DNA of 31,147 nucleotides from a virus: positions 1-31,147 of the IMG/VR virus record IMGVR_UViG_3300009502_000145. One strand, given 5' to 3'. The notes beneath the pieces were generated by a model. The model had not been told where the DNA came from. It saw nothing but the letters and a program-made list of their open reading frames with translations, and made no database searches. How positions within the stretch are numbered: the stretch's first letter is position 1; every line of letters starts with the position of its first letter. Of this stretch, positions 17,468 to 24,751 are shown in pieces. Position numbers and translations under genes: made by a program.

Positions 17468-18007
17468 ATGTTAGATAAAAAGACAGTTGATTTAAAGGAT
17501 AAAATATTTAAAGCGATGATGACTAATAAAAGAGAATTAGTCAGACGCTATGGAAAAGACGCTGAAAAAGTAGCAATGGGAAAGAGTATTTCACAGGCTA
17601 AAAAGCAAATCGAAGCGAACGCTGATGATAATATAGATGAAAGTTTTTCCATTAAATTAAAAGAAGCTGTTAAACAATGTTTATCCGAAAAAATTGATAA
17701 AAATGGAGATGAATGGGAAGACCCAGAAGAATATAATAAAGATTTAACTGATTATGAACCTTCCCAAAAAGAAATAGACGATTTCAAACGCGATGAACAA
17801 GGTTTACCTCCTAAACAACAATATCAACCACAAGTAAAACCCGAATATACTGGATGGGCTTATCTTGAAGTAAGTGCTGGATTAGGTAAATGGAGTACTG
17901 TAAAATATGGTCCAAATAAAATTATATATGGGCAATACACTAAATTAATTAAAGAAGATCCCAATAATAGTAATCGTTATAGAGTAGTCCCAGAACGTAA
18001 AAGATAA
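17468..18007 (+). CDS. Small charged protein, unknown function
   Basis: The protein has 179 residues and lies 3 nt after the preceding stop. The N-terminus includes KRELVRRYGKDAEKVAMGKS, a helical basic segment. Residues 60-76 (FSIKLKEAVKQCLSEKIDK) resemble residues 190-206 of the preceding protein. An acidic Pro/Gln-rich middle leads to a C-terminal beta-rich domain (GWAYLEVSAGLGKWSTVKYG, about 133-152). I recognise no family. The shared motif and placement suggest function together with the upstream gene. Confidence 0.75.
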   Translation: MLDKKTVDLKDKIFKAMMTNKRELVRRYGKDAEKVAMGKSISQAKKQIEANADDNIDESFSIKLKEAVKQCLSEKIDKNGDEWEDPEEYNKDLTDYEPSQKEIDDFKRDEQGLPPKQQYQPQVKPEYTGWAYLEVSAGLGKWSTVKYGPNKIIYGQYTKLIKEDPNNSNRYRVVPERKR

Positions 18008-18012
18008 ATAAG

Positions 18013-18516
18013 ATGAAATTATCAGAATTTAGAGCCAAAATACAAAAACTCGCTAAAGAAGTTTATAAAGAAAAATCTAAATCAGATGATTCAGCTTTAG
18101 CATACGATGAATTAACTAAATTTCCTGAACTCAAAAAAGTAATTGTTGATTTATTAACATCAGATTTCGCAAAATTCCTCGAATCTATTGATTGGGTCGC
18201 TCCTAGACCTTCAACATTTCGTGTAAATCTCTTGAATTCTCAAAATTTCCTTATTATATTCACTGAAAGAAGCTGGATAGCTCAGGTAGAAGGGAAGAAG
18301 TATTATTTATTGAATTTAGATGAAGAAGAAAGAGCAGCCGAATCTATATCACGAATATTACAATATGGGGCAGTCGTAAAAAAAGATGAGTTCGGAGAAG
18401 ATATAATAGATGAACCAAAAAAGAAATCTAAAAAATCTTCAAAATCATCATCCTCTAAATCTGAAACATCACCTCCTGCTGAAGAAGCACCAAACCCAGA
18501 AGACGAATTTAAATAA
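18013..18516 (+). CDS. Small protein with basic helical N-terminus and Ser/Lys tail
   Basis: The protein has 167 residues. The N-terminus MKLSEFRAKIQKLAKEVYKE follows the M-x-x-S-E-[LF]-[RK] pattern of the REEI leaders at 28903 and 29883. Residues 55-115 form a compact alpha/beta core (STFRVNLLNSQNFLIIFTER, then KKYYLLNLDEEERAAESISR). The last 35 residues are low-complexity Lys/Ser then Pro/Glu. No known domain is recognised. Confidence 0.77.
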   Translation: MKLSEFRAKIQKLAKEVYKEKSKSDDSALAYDELTKFPELKKVIVDLLTSDFAKFLESIDWVAPRPSTFRVNLLNSQNFLIIFTERSWIAQVEGKKYYLLNLDEEERAAESISRILQYGAVVKKDEFGEDIIDEPKKKSKKSSKSSSSKSETSPPAEEAPNPEDEFK

Positions 18517-18520
18517 AACT

Positions 18521-18754
18521 ATGGAAATCAGAAAATTAATTCGTCAACTTATAAAAGAAGAATTAAGCACTCTCCCTTTAATCAACTCGAAGAAGAAATA
18601 TGAATTCTCGTATGAAGAGATAAATCTTATTAATAGAGATTTGGAGAAGCTAAATTCTTTCTTATATTCACAAACAAACAACTCACCAGACTTGGCTGAC
18701 AAGAAGATGAGACTTAAACGAATTATCAAAATAATTGATAAGAAACTTTTGTAG
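18521..18754 (+). CDS. 77-aa helical protein with REEI-type leader
   Basis: The ATG at 18521 is chosen because it lies 4 nt after the preceding stop. The frame stays open upstream, but there it would overlap the preceding gene. The protein starts MEIRKLIRQLIKEELSTL, a leader like those of the 28903 and 29883 proteins. It continues with two helices (EINLINRDLEKLNSFLYSQT, then DKKMRLKRIIKIIDKKLL) that could form a hairpin or coiled coil. Function is unknown. Confidence 0.68.
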   Translation: MEIRKLIRQLIKEELSTLPLINSKKKYEFSYEEINLINRDLEKLNSFLYSQTNNSPDLADKKMRLKRIIKIIDKKLL

Positions 18755-18775
18755 TATAAACAAAACAAATATTAA

Positions 18776-19870
18776 ATGGAAGTTAAAACAATATTATCGG
18801 AGATTACCGAGCGTATTATTACTGAACAACAATTATTGGACATTTATAGTATATCTTTGAACGACTGGGAGGTAGAGAAGAAGGTTATTAATACGTGGGA
18901 GGTTGGTAGCAAAACAGCGTCTGGTGAAATAGCAACTACGCCATTATTTCAGGTGAAAGTTTGGTTGAAGAGTAAAAAAGAAGTAAAAGAGTTAGAAGAT
19001 ATTAGAAAGGACTTCATAGAAGATATAAAGAAATTATCACCAAAAGTAGAGTTAAAGAAATATGAACCTGCTATTGATAAACCAGCACATATGCTTCAAA
19101 TCAATATTTTTGATTTACATTTTGGTAAGTTGAGTTGGGCTCCAGAGTGCGGTGCAGACTTCAATATAGGAATAGCAGCTGAATTGTTTAATAGTGCAAT
19201 AGATACATTTATAGAAGATACTAAAGATTTTCATATTGATAAAATATTATTACCTTTAGGTAATGACTTTTTCAACAGCGGAGTCGCATACCCGTACAAT
19301 AGTACAACTAAAGGGACGGCACAAACCGAGTCTAATGTTTGGAAAGAAACATTTACAAAAGGTCGTCAATTGCTTGTAGAAAATATTAAAAAATTATCTA
19401 AAATAGCGCCTGTCGATGTTTTAATAATCTTAAGCAACCATGATATGGAGCGTGTATATTACTTGGGAGATAGTTTAGAAGCATATTTTCATAATGACAG
19501 TAATGTGAATGTAAATAATGGACCTACAACTAGAAAATACTATAAATATCATAATATATTGTTGGGATTTGTCCATGGTGACAAAGAGAGTATTAATAAT
19601 CTTCCACTTATAATGTGTCAGGAACAAGCGGTAAATTGGGGATTGACCAAATATCGTGAATTCCATTTGGGTCACATTCATCACAGTAAATCAACTGTTT
19701 ATAATCCTATTCGTGAATTACAAGGTGTAATGATTAGACATATGCCGTCCCTTAGTGCAAGCGATGCATGGCACGTTGAGTCGGGTTACGTGGGGTCAAA
19801 AAGATCTGCTGAAGCCTATTTGTGGAGCCAAGACAAAGGTTTAAAATCAATTCTCTACTACACTTTGTAA
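18776..19870 (+). CDS. Calcineurin-like metallophosphoesterase
   Basis: The protein has 364 residues. All metal-binding motifs of the calcineurin-like fold are visible in order: FDLHFGK (D113, H115), PLGNDFFNS (N163, D164), LSNHDME (N221, H222), FVHGDKE (H267) and HLGHIHHSK (H300, H302). The enzyme should therefore bind two metals and hydrolyse phosphoester bonds. The substrate is unknown; phage relatives include DNA-repair nucleases and nucleotide phosphatases. The N-terminal 100 residues are an extra alpha/beta region whose start (KTILSEITERIITEQQLLD) has L/I-x-E sites like the leaders of nearby genes. It is followed by the HNH homing endonuclease locus. Confidence 0.9.
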   Translation: MEVKTILSEITERIITEQQLLDIYSISLNDWEVEKKVINTWEVGSKTASGEIATTPLFQVKVWLKSKKEVKELEDIRKDFIEDIKKLSPKVELKKYEPAIDKPAHMLQINIFDLHFGKLSWAPECGADFNIGIAAELFNSAIDTFIEDTKDFHIDKILLPLGNDFFNSGVAYPYNSTTKGTAQTESNVWKETFTKGRQLLVENIKKLSKIAPVDVLIILSNHDMERVYYLGDSLEAYFHNDSNVNVNNGPTTRKYYKYHNILLGFVHGDKESINNLPLIMCQEQAVNWGLTKYREFHLGHIHHSKSTVYNPIRELQGVMIRHMPSLSASDAWHVESGYVGSKRSAEAYLWSQDKGLKSILYYTL

Positions 19871-19881
19871 CGATCTCTGCG

Positions 19882-19910
19882 ATTTTCTAGGATTTCATCA
19901 TATGTATAAT
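19882..19910 (+). promoter_or_regulatory. Putative HEG-class promoter (ATTTTC-N17-TATAAT)
   Basis: An exact TATGTATAAT ends at 19910, with ATTTTC 17 nt upstream of TATAAT. ATCATA (19897-19902) and TATGAT (19913-19918) form an inverted repeat over the TATAAT and could be an operator. The HNH gene start is 69-99 nt downstream. Confidence 0.55.
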
Positions 19911-19918
19911 CGTATGAT

Positions 19919-19977
19919 ATTAGGCCTATCATTAAAAATATTTTAAGAGGATTTTAGAATTGCATTAGAGGCCTAAT
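19919..19977 (+). repeat. Inverted repeat ATTAGGCCT ... AGGCCTAAT
   Basis: Two perfect 9-nt arms (19919-19927 and 19969-19977) flank about 41 nt in the leader between the HEG promoter and the HNH gene. Folding would bring the leader ends together just before the ATG at 19980. It could be an insertion-site scar, an mRNA structure or a protein-binding site. Confidence 0.4.
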
Positions 19978-20009
19978 CTATGTTTTTCTTTAATCCTCCT
20001 CCTTTTAAT

Positions 20010-20879
20010 ATGAACGAAAATAAAAAATGTACCAGATGTAGTGAAGTTAAATCTTTAGAAGAATTTAGTAATAGGAAATATAATAGAGATGGGAAATCTG
20101 TTTATTGTAAAGAATGTGTTAAAAAAGAAAGAGAAGAACAAAAACAATATAAAATAATATATAATTATGTAATTCCTAAAGATACAAAAATATGCAATAA
20201 ATGTGGTGAAACTAAATCTTTAGATGAATTCCATAATCTTAAAAGAAGTAAAGATGGTAAACAAGGTTATTGTAAAGAATGTAGTAAAATATATATTGAA
20301 AATAATAAAGAACATTTAAAAGAATATAGTAAAAAATATTCTATAGATAATAAAGAACATTACCAAGAATATCAAAAACAATATAATAAAGAACACAAAG
20401 AAGAAAGATTAGAATATCAAAAAGAATATGATAAAACTGAAGGAAGAAAAGTATATCATCAAAAACATTTCCAAAAACATAAAAGAGCAAGAGTAACCCA
20501 TCAAAACGAATATAATAAGGAAAAACGAAAAACAGATCCATTATATAAATTATATGATTGTATTCAAACTAGAATATATGGTTCTTTAAAGAAAAAGGGT
20601 ATAGTAAAATCCAAACGAACCGAAGAAATGTTAGGTTGTACTATTGAAGAATTTAAATTATACATAGAAAGTAAATTTGAGAGCTGGATGAGTTGGGATA
20701 AATATGGTCTATACAATGGTGAATTTAATTATGGTTTCGACCTTGACCACATTATACCCGTCTCAAGCGCACAAACAGAAGCAGACCTCCTCACCCTAAA
20801 CCACTACTCAAATTTCCAACCGCTTTGTAGTAAAATAAACCGCGACATCAAAAAAGCAAGACTCGATTATGAATCCTGA
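20010..20879 (+). CDS. HNH homing-type endonuclease with two zinc fingers
   Basis: The protein has 289 residues from the ATG at 20010; an in-frame ATG at 19980 would add MFFFNPPPFN. I prefer 20010 because such proteins usually open close to the first zinc finger. Two similar fingers follow: CTRC...YCKEC and CNKCGETKSLDEF...YCKEC. Then comes a Lys/Glu/Tyr-rich repeat region (EYSKKY, EYQKQYNKEHKEE, EYQKEYD), probably a long basic helix. The HNH site is at the C-terminus: FDLDHIIPVSSA, HYSNFQPLCSKINRDIKK (His257, Asn278, Asn287 counting from 19980). The last 145 nt have much higher C content than the rest. The end overlaps the P-loop kinase start by 11 nt. Confidence 0.85.
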   Translation: MNENKKCTRCSEVKSLEEFSNRKYNRDGKSVYCKECVKKEREEQKQYKIIYNYVIPKDTKICNKCGETKSLDEFHNLKRSKDGKQGYCKECSKIYIENNKEHLKEYSKKYSIDNKEHYQEYQKQYNKEHKEERLEYQKEYDKTEGRKVYHQKHFQKHKRARVTHQNEYNKEKRKTDPLYKLYDCIQTRIYGSLKKKGIVKSKRTEEMLGCTIEEFKLYIESKFESWMSWDKYGLYNGEFNYGFDLDHIIPVSSAQTEADLLTLNHYSNFQPLCSKINRDIKKARLDYES

Positions 20880-21363
20880 ACAATACATTACCCAACCTAT
20901 ACTTAATATTTGTAACCAGTCCAACCAAATCGTTATTATAGGCCCCCCTGTGAGTGGCAAATCTTCTATAGCAGCCTTCCTCGCCAACAACCTCCCACAC
21001 GCCTTAGTATCAACAGATCACTATCTCGTATCAAGAAACCAAGAAGAAGCCTTAACAAAAATACTAGAAGATGTATCTAAATATAATAAACAACTAATAA
21101 TAGAAGGCACTCTTGGGTTTGTGTTACTGAGAAAGGGGCTTCAATCAAACTCATACATCCCTGACTTAATCATTAAATTAAAATGTGATGAAAAGAGTAT
21201 AACACATTTATATAACAAATTCAGAGATCCTAAAAAATTAAATTATGTGAATGGTTATATCCAGGGAGTGAACAAGGTGTGGAACGAATATATAGAACTC
21301 CATAAACAATACCATGCCAAAACAAAATGTATTGAAATTAATACATCCCTTACATATTTATAA
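20869..21363 (+). CDS. P-loop kinase / AAA-type nucleotide-binding protein
   Basis: The protein has 164 residues. The Walker A motif GPPVSGKSS is at residues 25-33 after a hydrophobic strand (QIVIIG). The small size, the early STDHYLV segment and a later basic helix (YNKFRDPKK) fit the AAA_33/zeta-toxin-like and polynucleotide kinase group. The expected activity is ATP-dependent phosphoryl transfer to a nucleotide, nucleic acid or small molecule. The substrate cannot be read from the sequence. The first 150 nt are C-rich, continuous with the C-rich end of the HNH gene. The start overlaps that gene by 11 nt. Confidence 0.78.
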   Translation: MNPEQYITQPILNICNQSNQIVIIGPPVSGKSSIAAFLANNLPHALVSTDHYLVSRNQEEALTKILEDVSKYNKQLIIEGTLGFVLLRKGLQSNSYIPDLIIKLKCDEKSITHLYNKFRDPKKLNYVNGYIQGVNKVWNEYIELHKQYHAKTKCIEINTSLTYL

Positions 21364-21368
21364 TAAAA
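21355..21368 (+). promoter_or_regulatory. Putative late promoter TATTTATAATAAAA
   Basis: An exact motif overlapping the last codons of the kinase gene, whose C-terminal Tyr-Leu and stop are encoded by it. It is followed by CATAATATT and the ATG at 21378. The layout closely matches that at 16082. Confidence 0.62.
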
Positions 21369-21377
21369 CATAATATT

Positions 21378-21737
21378 ATGTCTATAAGTTTACTTCGAAT
21401 ATTGCAAGAAATTGGTTTTGAAAAGATCTATCGCGTACGTGGTCTACTAGTCACTAACCCGCACGAACGTGGTCTAGGAAATATACTTTCCGATATACGT
21501 TCCTTACTCGGAGTTACTACTGTACGAGTAGAAGAACTTCCTAACCAAAACGATAAAGAAGACGGATATAAAAGTATTCTAAATCTTAAAATTGATCCAT
21601 ACCCTTTTATCAAATCTGATCAATTCTCTAATGCTCAATCTGAAGAAACAGTAGCATTCGTACGAGATCAAATACAAAAAATAGAAGGAGTTAAATCGAT
21701 GCGTTTTTCATCTAAAATAGATATATTAAATAATTAA
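21378..21737 (+). CDS. 119-aa alpha/beta protein of unknown function
   Basis: The protein starts SISLLRILQEIGFEKIYRVR. Helix-strand segments (ILSDIRSLLGVTTVRVEELP, SILNLKIDPYPFI, FVRDQIQKIEGVKSMRFSS) give a two-fold beta-alpha-beta pattern suggesting a ferredoxin/ACT-like fold; this is inference from spacing. I associate similar proteins with marine T4-like phages but know of no function. Codons are richer in C and G than in neighbours (CGC GTA CGT, ACC CGC ACG). It is read from its own late promoter and is followed 3 nt later by the next gene. Confidence 0.75.
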   Translation: MSISLLRILQEIGFEKIYRVRGLLVTNPHERGLGNILSDIRSLLGVTTVRVEELPNQNDKEDGYKSILNLKIDPYPFIKSDQFSNAQSEETVAFVRDQIQKIEGVKSMRFSSKIDILNN

Positions 21738-21740
21738 AAT

Positions 21741-22637
21741 ATGAATAAATGCCTTGACTGTTCAAAAAAATCAAATACTCCCTTAATAACTGAAAGTAGA
21801 GTATTATCTGTAATTTCTGAAAATATGAAATATCATATTGATAAGAAGATTACTTTATATAATTCTCCTTTAAAAGAAGATGTACAAAAATATATTTCTT
21901 TAGTTAAGGAAGCTCGCAAACTATATTCACGCAACTTACTTACGTTAAATGAGGTAGATTCTTCTATCGTTAATTCTAATTTAGGTGATCAAGGTAATTA
22001 TAATGGTGAAAAAGTTAATTTAGATTTACCTACCAAAGGTGAAAATCCTATTGATACACTTACTTTGGATATTCCATTATTTATTCGTATGCTTGAGTAT
22101 GCTAAAGAAGATGCTAAATCCGATATAGAATTACACGATGCTACTGAAAAAGCAATCGCTCTATCTCAAACAGGCGATGTTTTAAATATGGATAATTATG
22201 ATGATATAGTAGGTAAAAAAGTAGCTGAATCATATGAAATGTATCATAGAAATCCTTCTACTAAACAAGTTGCTAAACATAAATTTGACATATATGAACA
22301 AGAGTTCAATGTAGATAGAGTAAGAAAAGCTATAGAAGAAATACTAACTATAAAAGAAGATTCACCTATCACAAGTAAACCTTCCCTTATTAAATTCCTA
22401 TATAACTATACTACTGATCGTTTCTATGAAACAATAGTTGAATATGAAGACAAAGAAGATGACACACTGAATTGGTATCAAACGAATGAACTATTACAAG
22501 AATTAGAAATAACAATAGATATTCCTGATCATTATAATGAAGAAGAGCTAGACAAGATACTAGAGGAACTAGAATATCAGAACATAAAAGCTGTCTATGA
22601 CCAATCAATGAGTGCTCCATCCGACGACGAATTATAA
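21741..22637 (+). CDS. 298-aa mostly helical protein, unknown function
   Basis: The protein starts with a Cys pair (MNKCLDCSKKSNTPLITESR), which could bind metal or form a disulfide, and has an LITES site that fits the L/I-x-E leader pattern. Residues 88-165 form a recognisable block (DTLTLDIPLFIRMLEYAKED, then HDATEKAIALSQTGDVLNMD, then NYDDIVG) that I associate with unnamed proteins of T4-like environmental phages. A later block includes SKPSLIKFLYNYTTDRFYET. The C-terminus is acidic. A scaffold or internal head protein is possible but unproven. Confidence 0.77.
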   Translation: MNKCLDCSKKSNTPLITESRVLSVISENMKYHIDKKITLYNSPLKEDVQKYISLVKEARKLYSRNLLTLNEVDSSIVNSNLGDQGNYNGEKVNLDLPTKGENPIDTLTLDIPLFIRMLEYAKEDAKSDIELHDATEKAIALSQTGDVLNMDNYDDIVGKKVAESYEMYHRNPSTKQVAKHKFDIYEQEFNVDRVRKAIEEILTIKEDSPITSKPSLIKFLYNYTTDRFYETIVEYEDKEDDTLNWYQTNELLQELEITIDIPDHYNEEELDKILEELEYQNIKAVYDQSMSAPSDDEL

Positions 22638-22660
22638 AATAAACATAAAATATAAATAAA

Positions 22661-22725
22661 ATGAATGACAATTTGATTTAAAAGCATATCTTGGTAGTAA
22701 ACGATTATTGACTGAAAACTACGAA
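22661..22725 (+). repeat. Leader repeat shared with 16541-16606
   Basis: The first 65 nt of this gene match the first 66 nt of the gene at 16541 except for one missing base and a few third-position changes. The A/T-rich untranslated leaders are also alike. Both encode FDLKAYLGSKRLLTEN, and the proteins diverge afterwards. This indicates duplication or shuffling of an N-terminal module. Confidence 0.7.
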
Positions 22726-23251
22726 GTAGAAGAAAACGCTGGTCTAGGTGTAAACGATCTCATTTCATATGATTATCTTATTGAATTAGCTCGCAAAGCT
22801 GGCGATGCAGTAATTGACGCTAGAGATGCACTTATTGAATTAGCTATCAAATAGAGGTGGTAAGAAAGGTGTTTCTGTAAAAGCTGTAGAAGAAGTACTT
22901 GCAGAATATGATATGACTCTAGAAGATTTAGAAGAAGATAGTCCATATCCTGAAGATAGAGAATTCGATTCAGGAAGTGAACCCATCTCATTTGATGATG
23001 AACCTGAATCACTAGATGAAGAAGAAGGAACATACCCATGGTCTAAAAAAGAAGATATAGCTGAATTAGGTCCTATTAAACCAGTAGATGATGAATATGA
23101 TGGATTAGATCCGGAAGATTATGATTTAATGGATGATGGAAGTATGGTTGACCCTGAAACTGGTAAAACAGTATGGACTCCTACTGAAGGAAGAATTAAT
23201 GAAGAAGCCAATCCAGACCTAGAAGAAGAACTCATGTCTCAATTAGATTAA
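22661..23251 (+). pseudogene. Frameshifted gene with FDLKAYLG leader; acidic C-terminus
   Basis: The start at 22661 (ATG AAT GAC) loses one base at about 22670, compared with the homologous start at 16541. Reading continues in another frame through KAYLGSKRLLTENYE and LISYDYLIELARKAG to a TAG at 22852. An extra T there restores the first frame (RGGKKGVSVKAVEEVLAEYD), which then runs to the stop at 23249-23251. If both indels are repaired the protein is about 196 residues: leader, a helical domain of about 60 residues, then a very acidic tail (EDSPYPEDREFD, DDEYDGLDPEDYDLMDDG). Two compensating indels in one gene suggest sequencing error. Real decay, with only the 22913-23251 part expressed, is the alternative. 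Confidence 0.7.
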
Positions 23252-23307
23252 CATTCAGACTGATTTATAGCCAGTCGTTTTCAAAAATAAAATTAATTGA
23301 TAGTTGT

Positions 23308-23340
23308 AGCATCTCTTTTTGGAGATGCTCTTCTGTTTTT
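23308..23340 (+). terminator. Rho-independent terminator
   Basis: AGCATCTC and GAGATGCT form a perfect 8-bp stem around a 6-nt loop, followed by CTTCTGTTTTT. It closes the operon ending with the frameshifted gene. A weaker 5-bp hairpin (GACTG/CAGTC, 23258-23276) followed by GTTTT lies just upstream. The remaining gap to 23444 holds a CGC-rich patch but no supportable gene. Confidence 0.85.
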
Positions 23341-23444
23341 ATATATTAAATAAATGCGATTTAAACGAGGAAAATACATAGTCGCCACGTTTGGTGGATG
23401 ATAATAGATAATCGCAAATATCGCGTTAAATACAGTAATATAAT

Positions 23445-23705
23445 ATGCAAATCAACGGAACTAAAACAGAAAGAATTTGGGTAGATATATCTATAGAAGA
23501 TATATTTGGATTATTAAATGGTTATTTAAAATTTGGAAGTGGTGTGTGGGTTGCTAAATCTGAAAATAATCCTGATAAGTTAGCTTTATGGTCTGATCAT
23601 GGTGGTTCTCATTATAGTGAAGGTCAAGACAGAGAATTAACTGAATCTGAACAGGAATATTATGAAGCATTACAAGTTATTAAAAAATATTTAAAAGATA
23701 AATGA
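23445..23705 (+). CDS. 86-aa protein of unknown function
   Basis: The protein starts MQINGTKTERIWVDISIEDI and has a compact alpha/beta core (FGLLNGYLKFGSGVWVAKSE, then LALWSDHGGSHYSEGQDREL) ending in a helix (EYYEALQVIKKYLKDK). It stands alone between a terminator and an HEG. The upstream stretch with TCGCAAATATCGCG resembles a CGC-containing patch before the gene at 229, perhaps a shared regulatory sequence. No family is recognised. Confidence 0.72.
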   Translation: MQINGTKTERIWVDISIEDIFGLLNGYLKFGSGVWVAKSENNPDKLALWSDHGGSHYSEGQDRELTESEQEYYEALQVIKKYLKDK

Positions 23706-23744
23706 AAAGTTTTAACAGGAGTTTGTTTTGACTTTAAAGTCATA

Positions 23745-23757
23745 TATGTATAATAAA
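23745..23757 (+). promoter_or_regulatory. Putative HEG-class promoter TATGTATAATAAA
   Basis: An exact TATGTATAAT lies 22 nt before the GIY-YIG gene at 23777. Just upstream is a perfect 12-nt palindrome, GACTTTAAAGTC (23730-23741), and a TTGACT with 15-nt spacing to TATAAT. The spacing of the upstream box differs from the other HEG promoters. Confidence 0.55.
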
Positions 23758-23776
23758 CAATCAAATATTATTTATT

Positions 23777-24745
23777 ATGACTTACATTTATATTTTAGAA
23801 AGAAACGAAATCCCATTTTATGTTGGTAAAGCAAAAGATTTTATTAGGAGAAAAGGCAAACATAAAGAATTATATGGTAAAGATATAATTATGACTATAA
23901 TTGATAGTTGTGGGGATGAATATGAATGTTGGAAACCATTAGAAAAATTTTGGATATCATATATTAAATTTTTAGGATTTGAATTAACTAATAAAAATAA
24001 TGGTGGAGGAGGTCCTTCAAAATATACTGAAGAATCTAAAATAAAAATGAGAAAACCACGAAAAGAAGGAACTGGTGCTAAAATATCTAAAACTTTATTA
24101 AAAAACAATCATTCAAAATATTACACAGATGATGTAAAGCAAAAAATGAGTAATGGAATGACCGGTTTAAAAAGGGGACCTATTTCTGAAGAAACAAGAA
24201 TAAAAATTAAAGAAGGATTAAAAGATCATTCAAAACATTATACTCCTGAAATTTGTCAAAAAATGAGAATAGCATTAAAAGGAAGTCATGGTGGACCACT
24301 TTCTGAAGAACATATAATTAAGATGAAAGAAGGTAGACGAAAAAAATCAAAAAGAGTATTTCAATATGATTTGAATGGAAAATTTATTAAAGAGTGGAGT
24401 GGGAAAGGAGAAATATCAGATTGGGTTAAAGAAAATGAAGAAAGAGCTAGAACCCAAAATGTAATATCTCAAATAAATGATTGTTGTATAGGTAAAATAA
24501 TAAGTTGTTGGGGCTATATATGGAGATTTAAAGATGAATTTATTCCTGTAATTCCTAAATATTATCCTATTGAACAATATTTAGATGATAAATTTATAAA
24601 TGAATTTTATAATGAAATAGAAGCTGAAAATTATATTATAGAAAATAAATTAAGTAATAATAAAGATAAACCAAGAGATTTATTAAAATTGAGTATAAAA
24701 AAAGATCGAAAATTTTGTGGGTTTAAATGGAAATATAAAAAATAA
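23777..24745 (+). CDS. GIY-YIG homing endonuclease, divergent type (322 aa)
   Basis: The GIY-YIG equivalent is YIYILERNEIPFYVGKAKD with the following Arg in FIRRKGKH, and a catalytic-region Glu in LEKFWISYIKFLG. Three NUMOD3-type repeats follow (EESKIKMRKPRKEG, EETRIKIKEGLKDH, EEHIIKMKEGRRKK). A NUMOD1-like module comes next (RVFQYDLNGKFIKEWSGKGE ... CWGYIWRFKDEF). The C-terminal 70 residues appear to contain a second such ending (FCGFKWKYKK). Its core differs from the other three GIY-YIG genes, and it has no 49-codon overlapping ORF. It lies 6 nt before the oxidoreductase gene. Confidence 0.87.
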   Translation: MTYIYILERNEIPFYVGKAKDFIRRKGKHKELYGKDIIMTIIDSCGDEYECWKPLEKFWISYIKFLGFELTNKNNGGGGPSKYTEESKIKMRKPRKEGTGAKISKTLLKNNHSKYYTDDVKQKMSNGMTGLKRGPISEETRIKIKEGLKDHSKHYTPEICQKMRIALKGSHGGPLSEEHIIKMKEGRRKKSKRVFQYDLNGKFIKEWSGKGEISDWVKENEERARTQNVISQINDCCIGKIISCWGYIWRFKDEFIPVIPKYYPIEQYLDDKFINEFYNEIEAENYIIENKLSNNKDKPRDLLKLSIKKDRKFCGFKWKYKK

Positions 24746-24751
24746 ATAAAT

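Noticed and set aside
19475-19684. Minus-strand open frame within the phosphoesterase gene.
   Set aside because: The + strand carries every calcineurin-like metal motif through this stretch, so the minus frame is a shadow.
22411-23039. Minus-strand open frames opposite the 21741 gene end and the frameshifted gene.
   Set aside because: They are Leu/His/Tyr-rich shadows of the acidic GAA/GAT codons on the + strand, with no start context, and are crossed by the + strand genes.
23354-23401. A 15-codon ORF (MRFKRGKYIVATFGG) in the gap after the 23308 terminator.
   Set aside because: It is too short, and its position after a terminator without a recognisable promoter gives no support.
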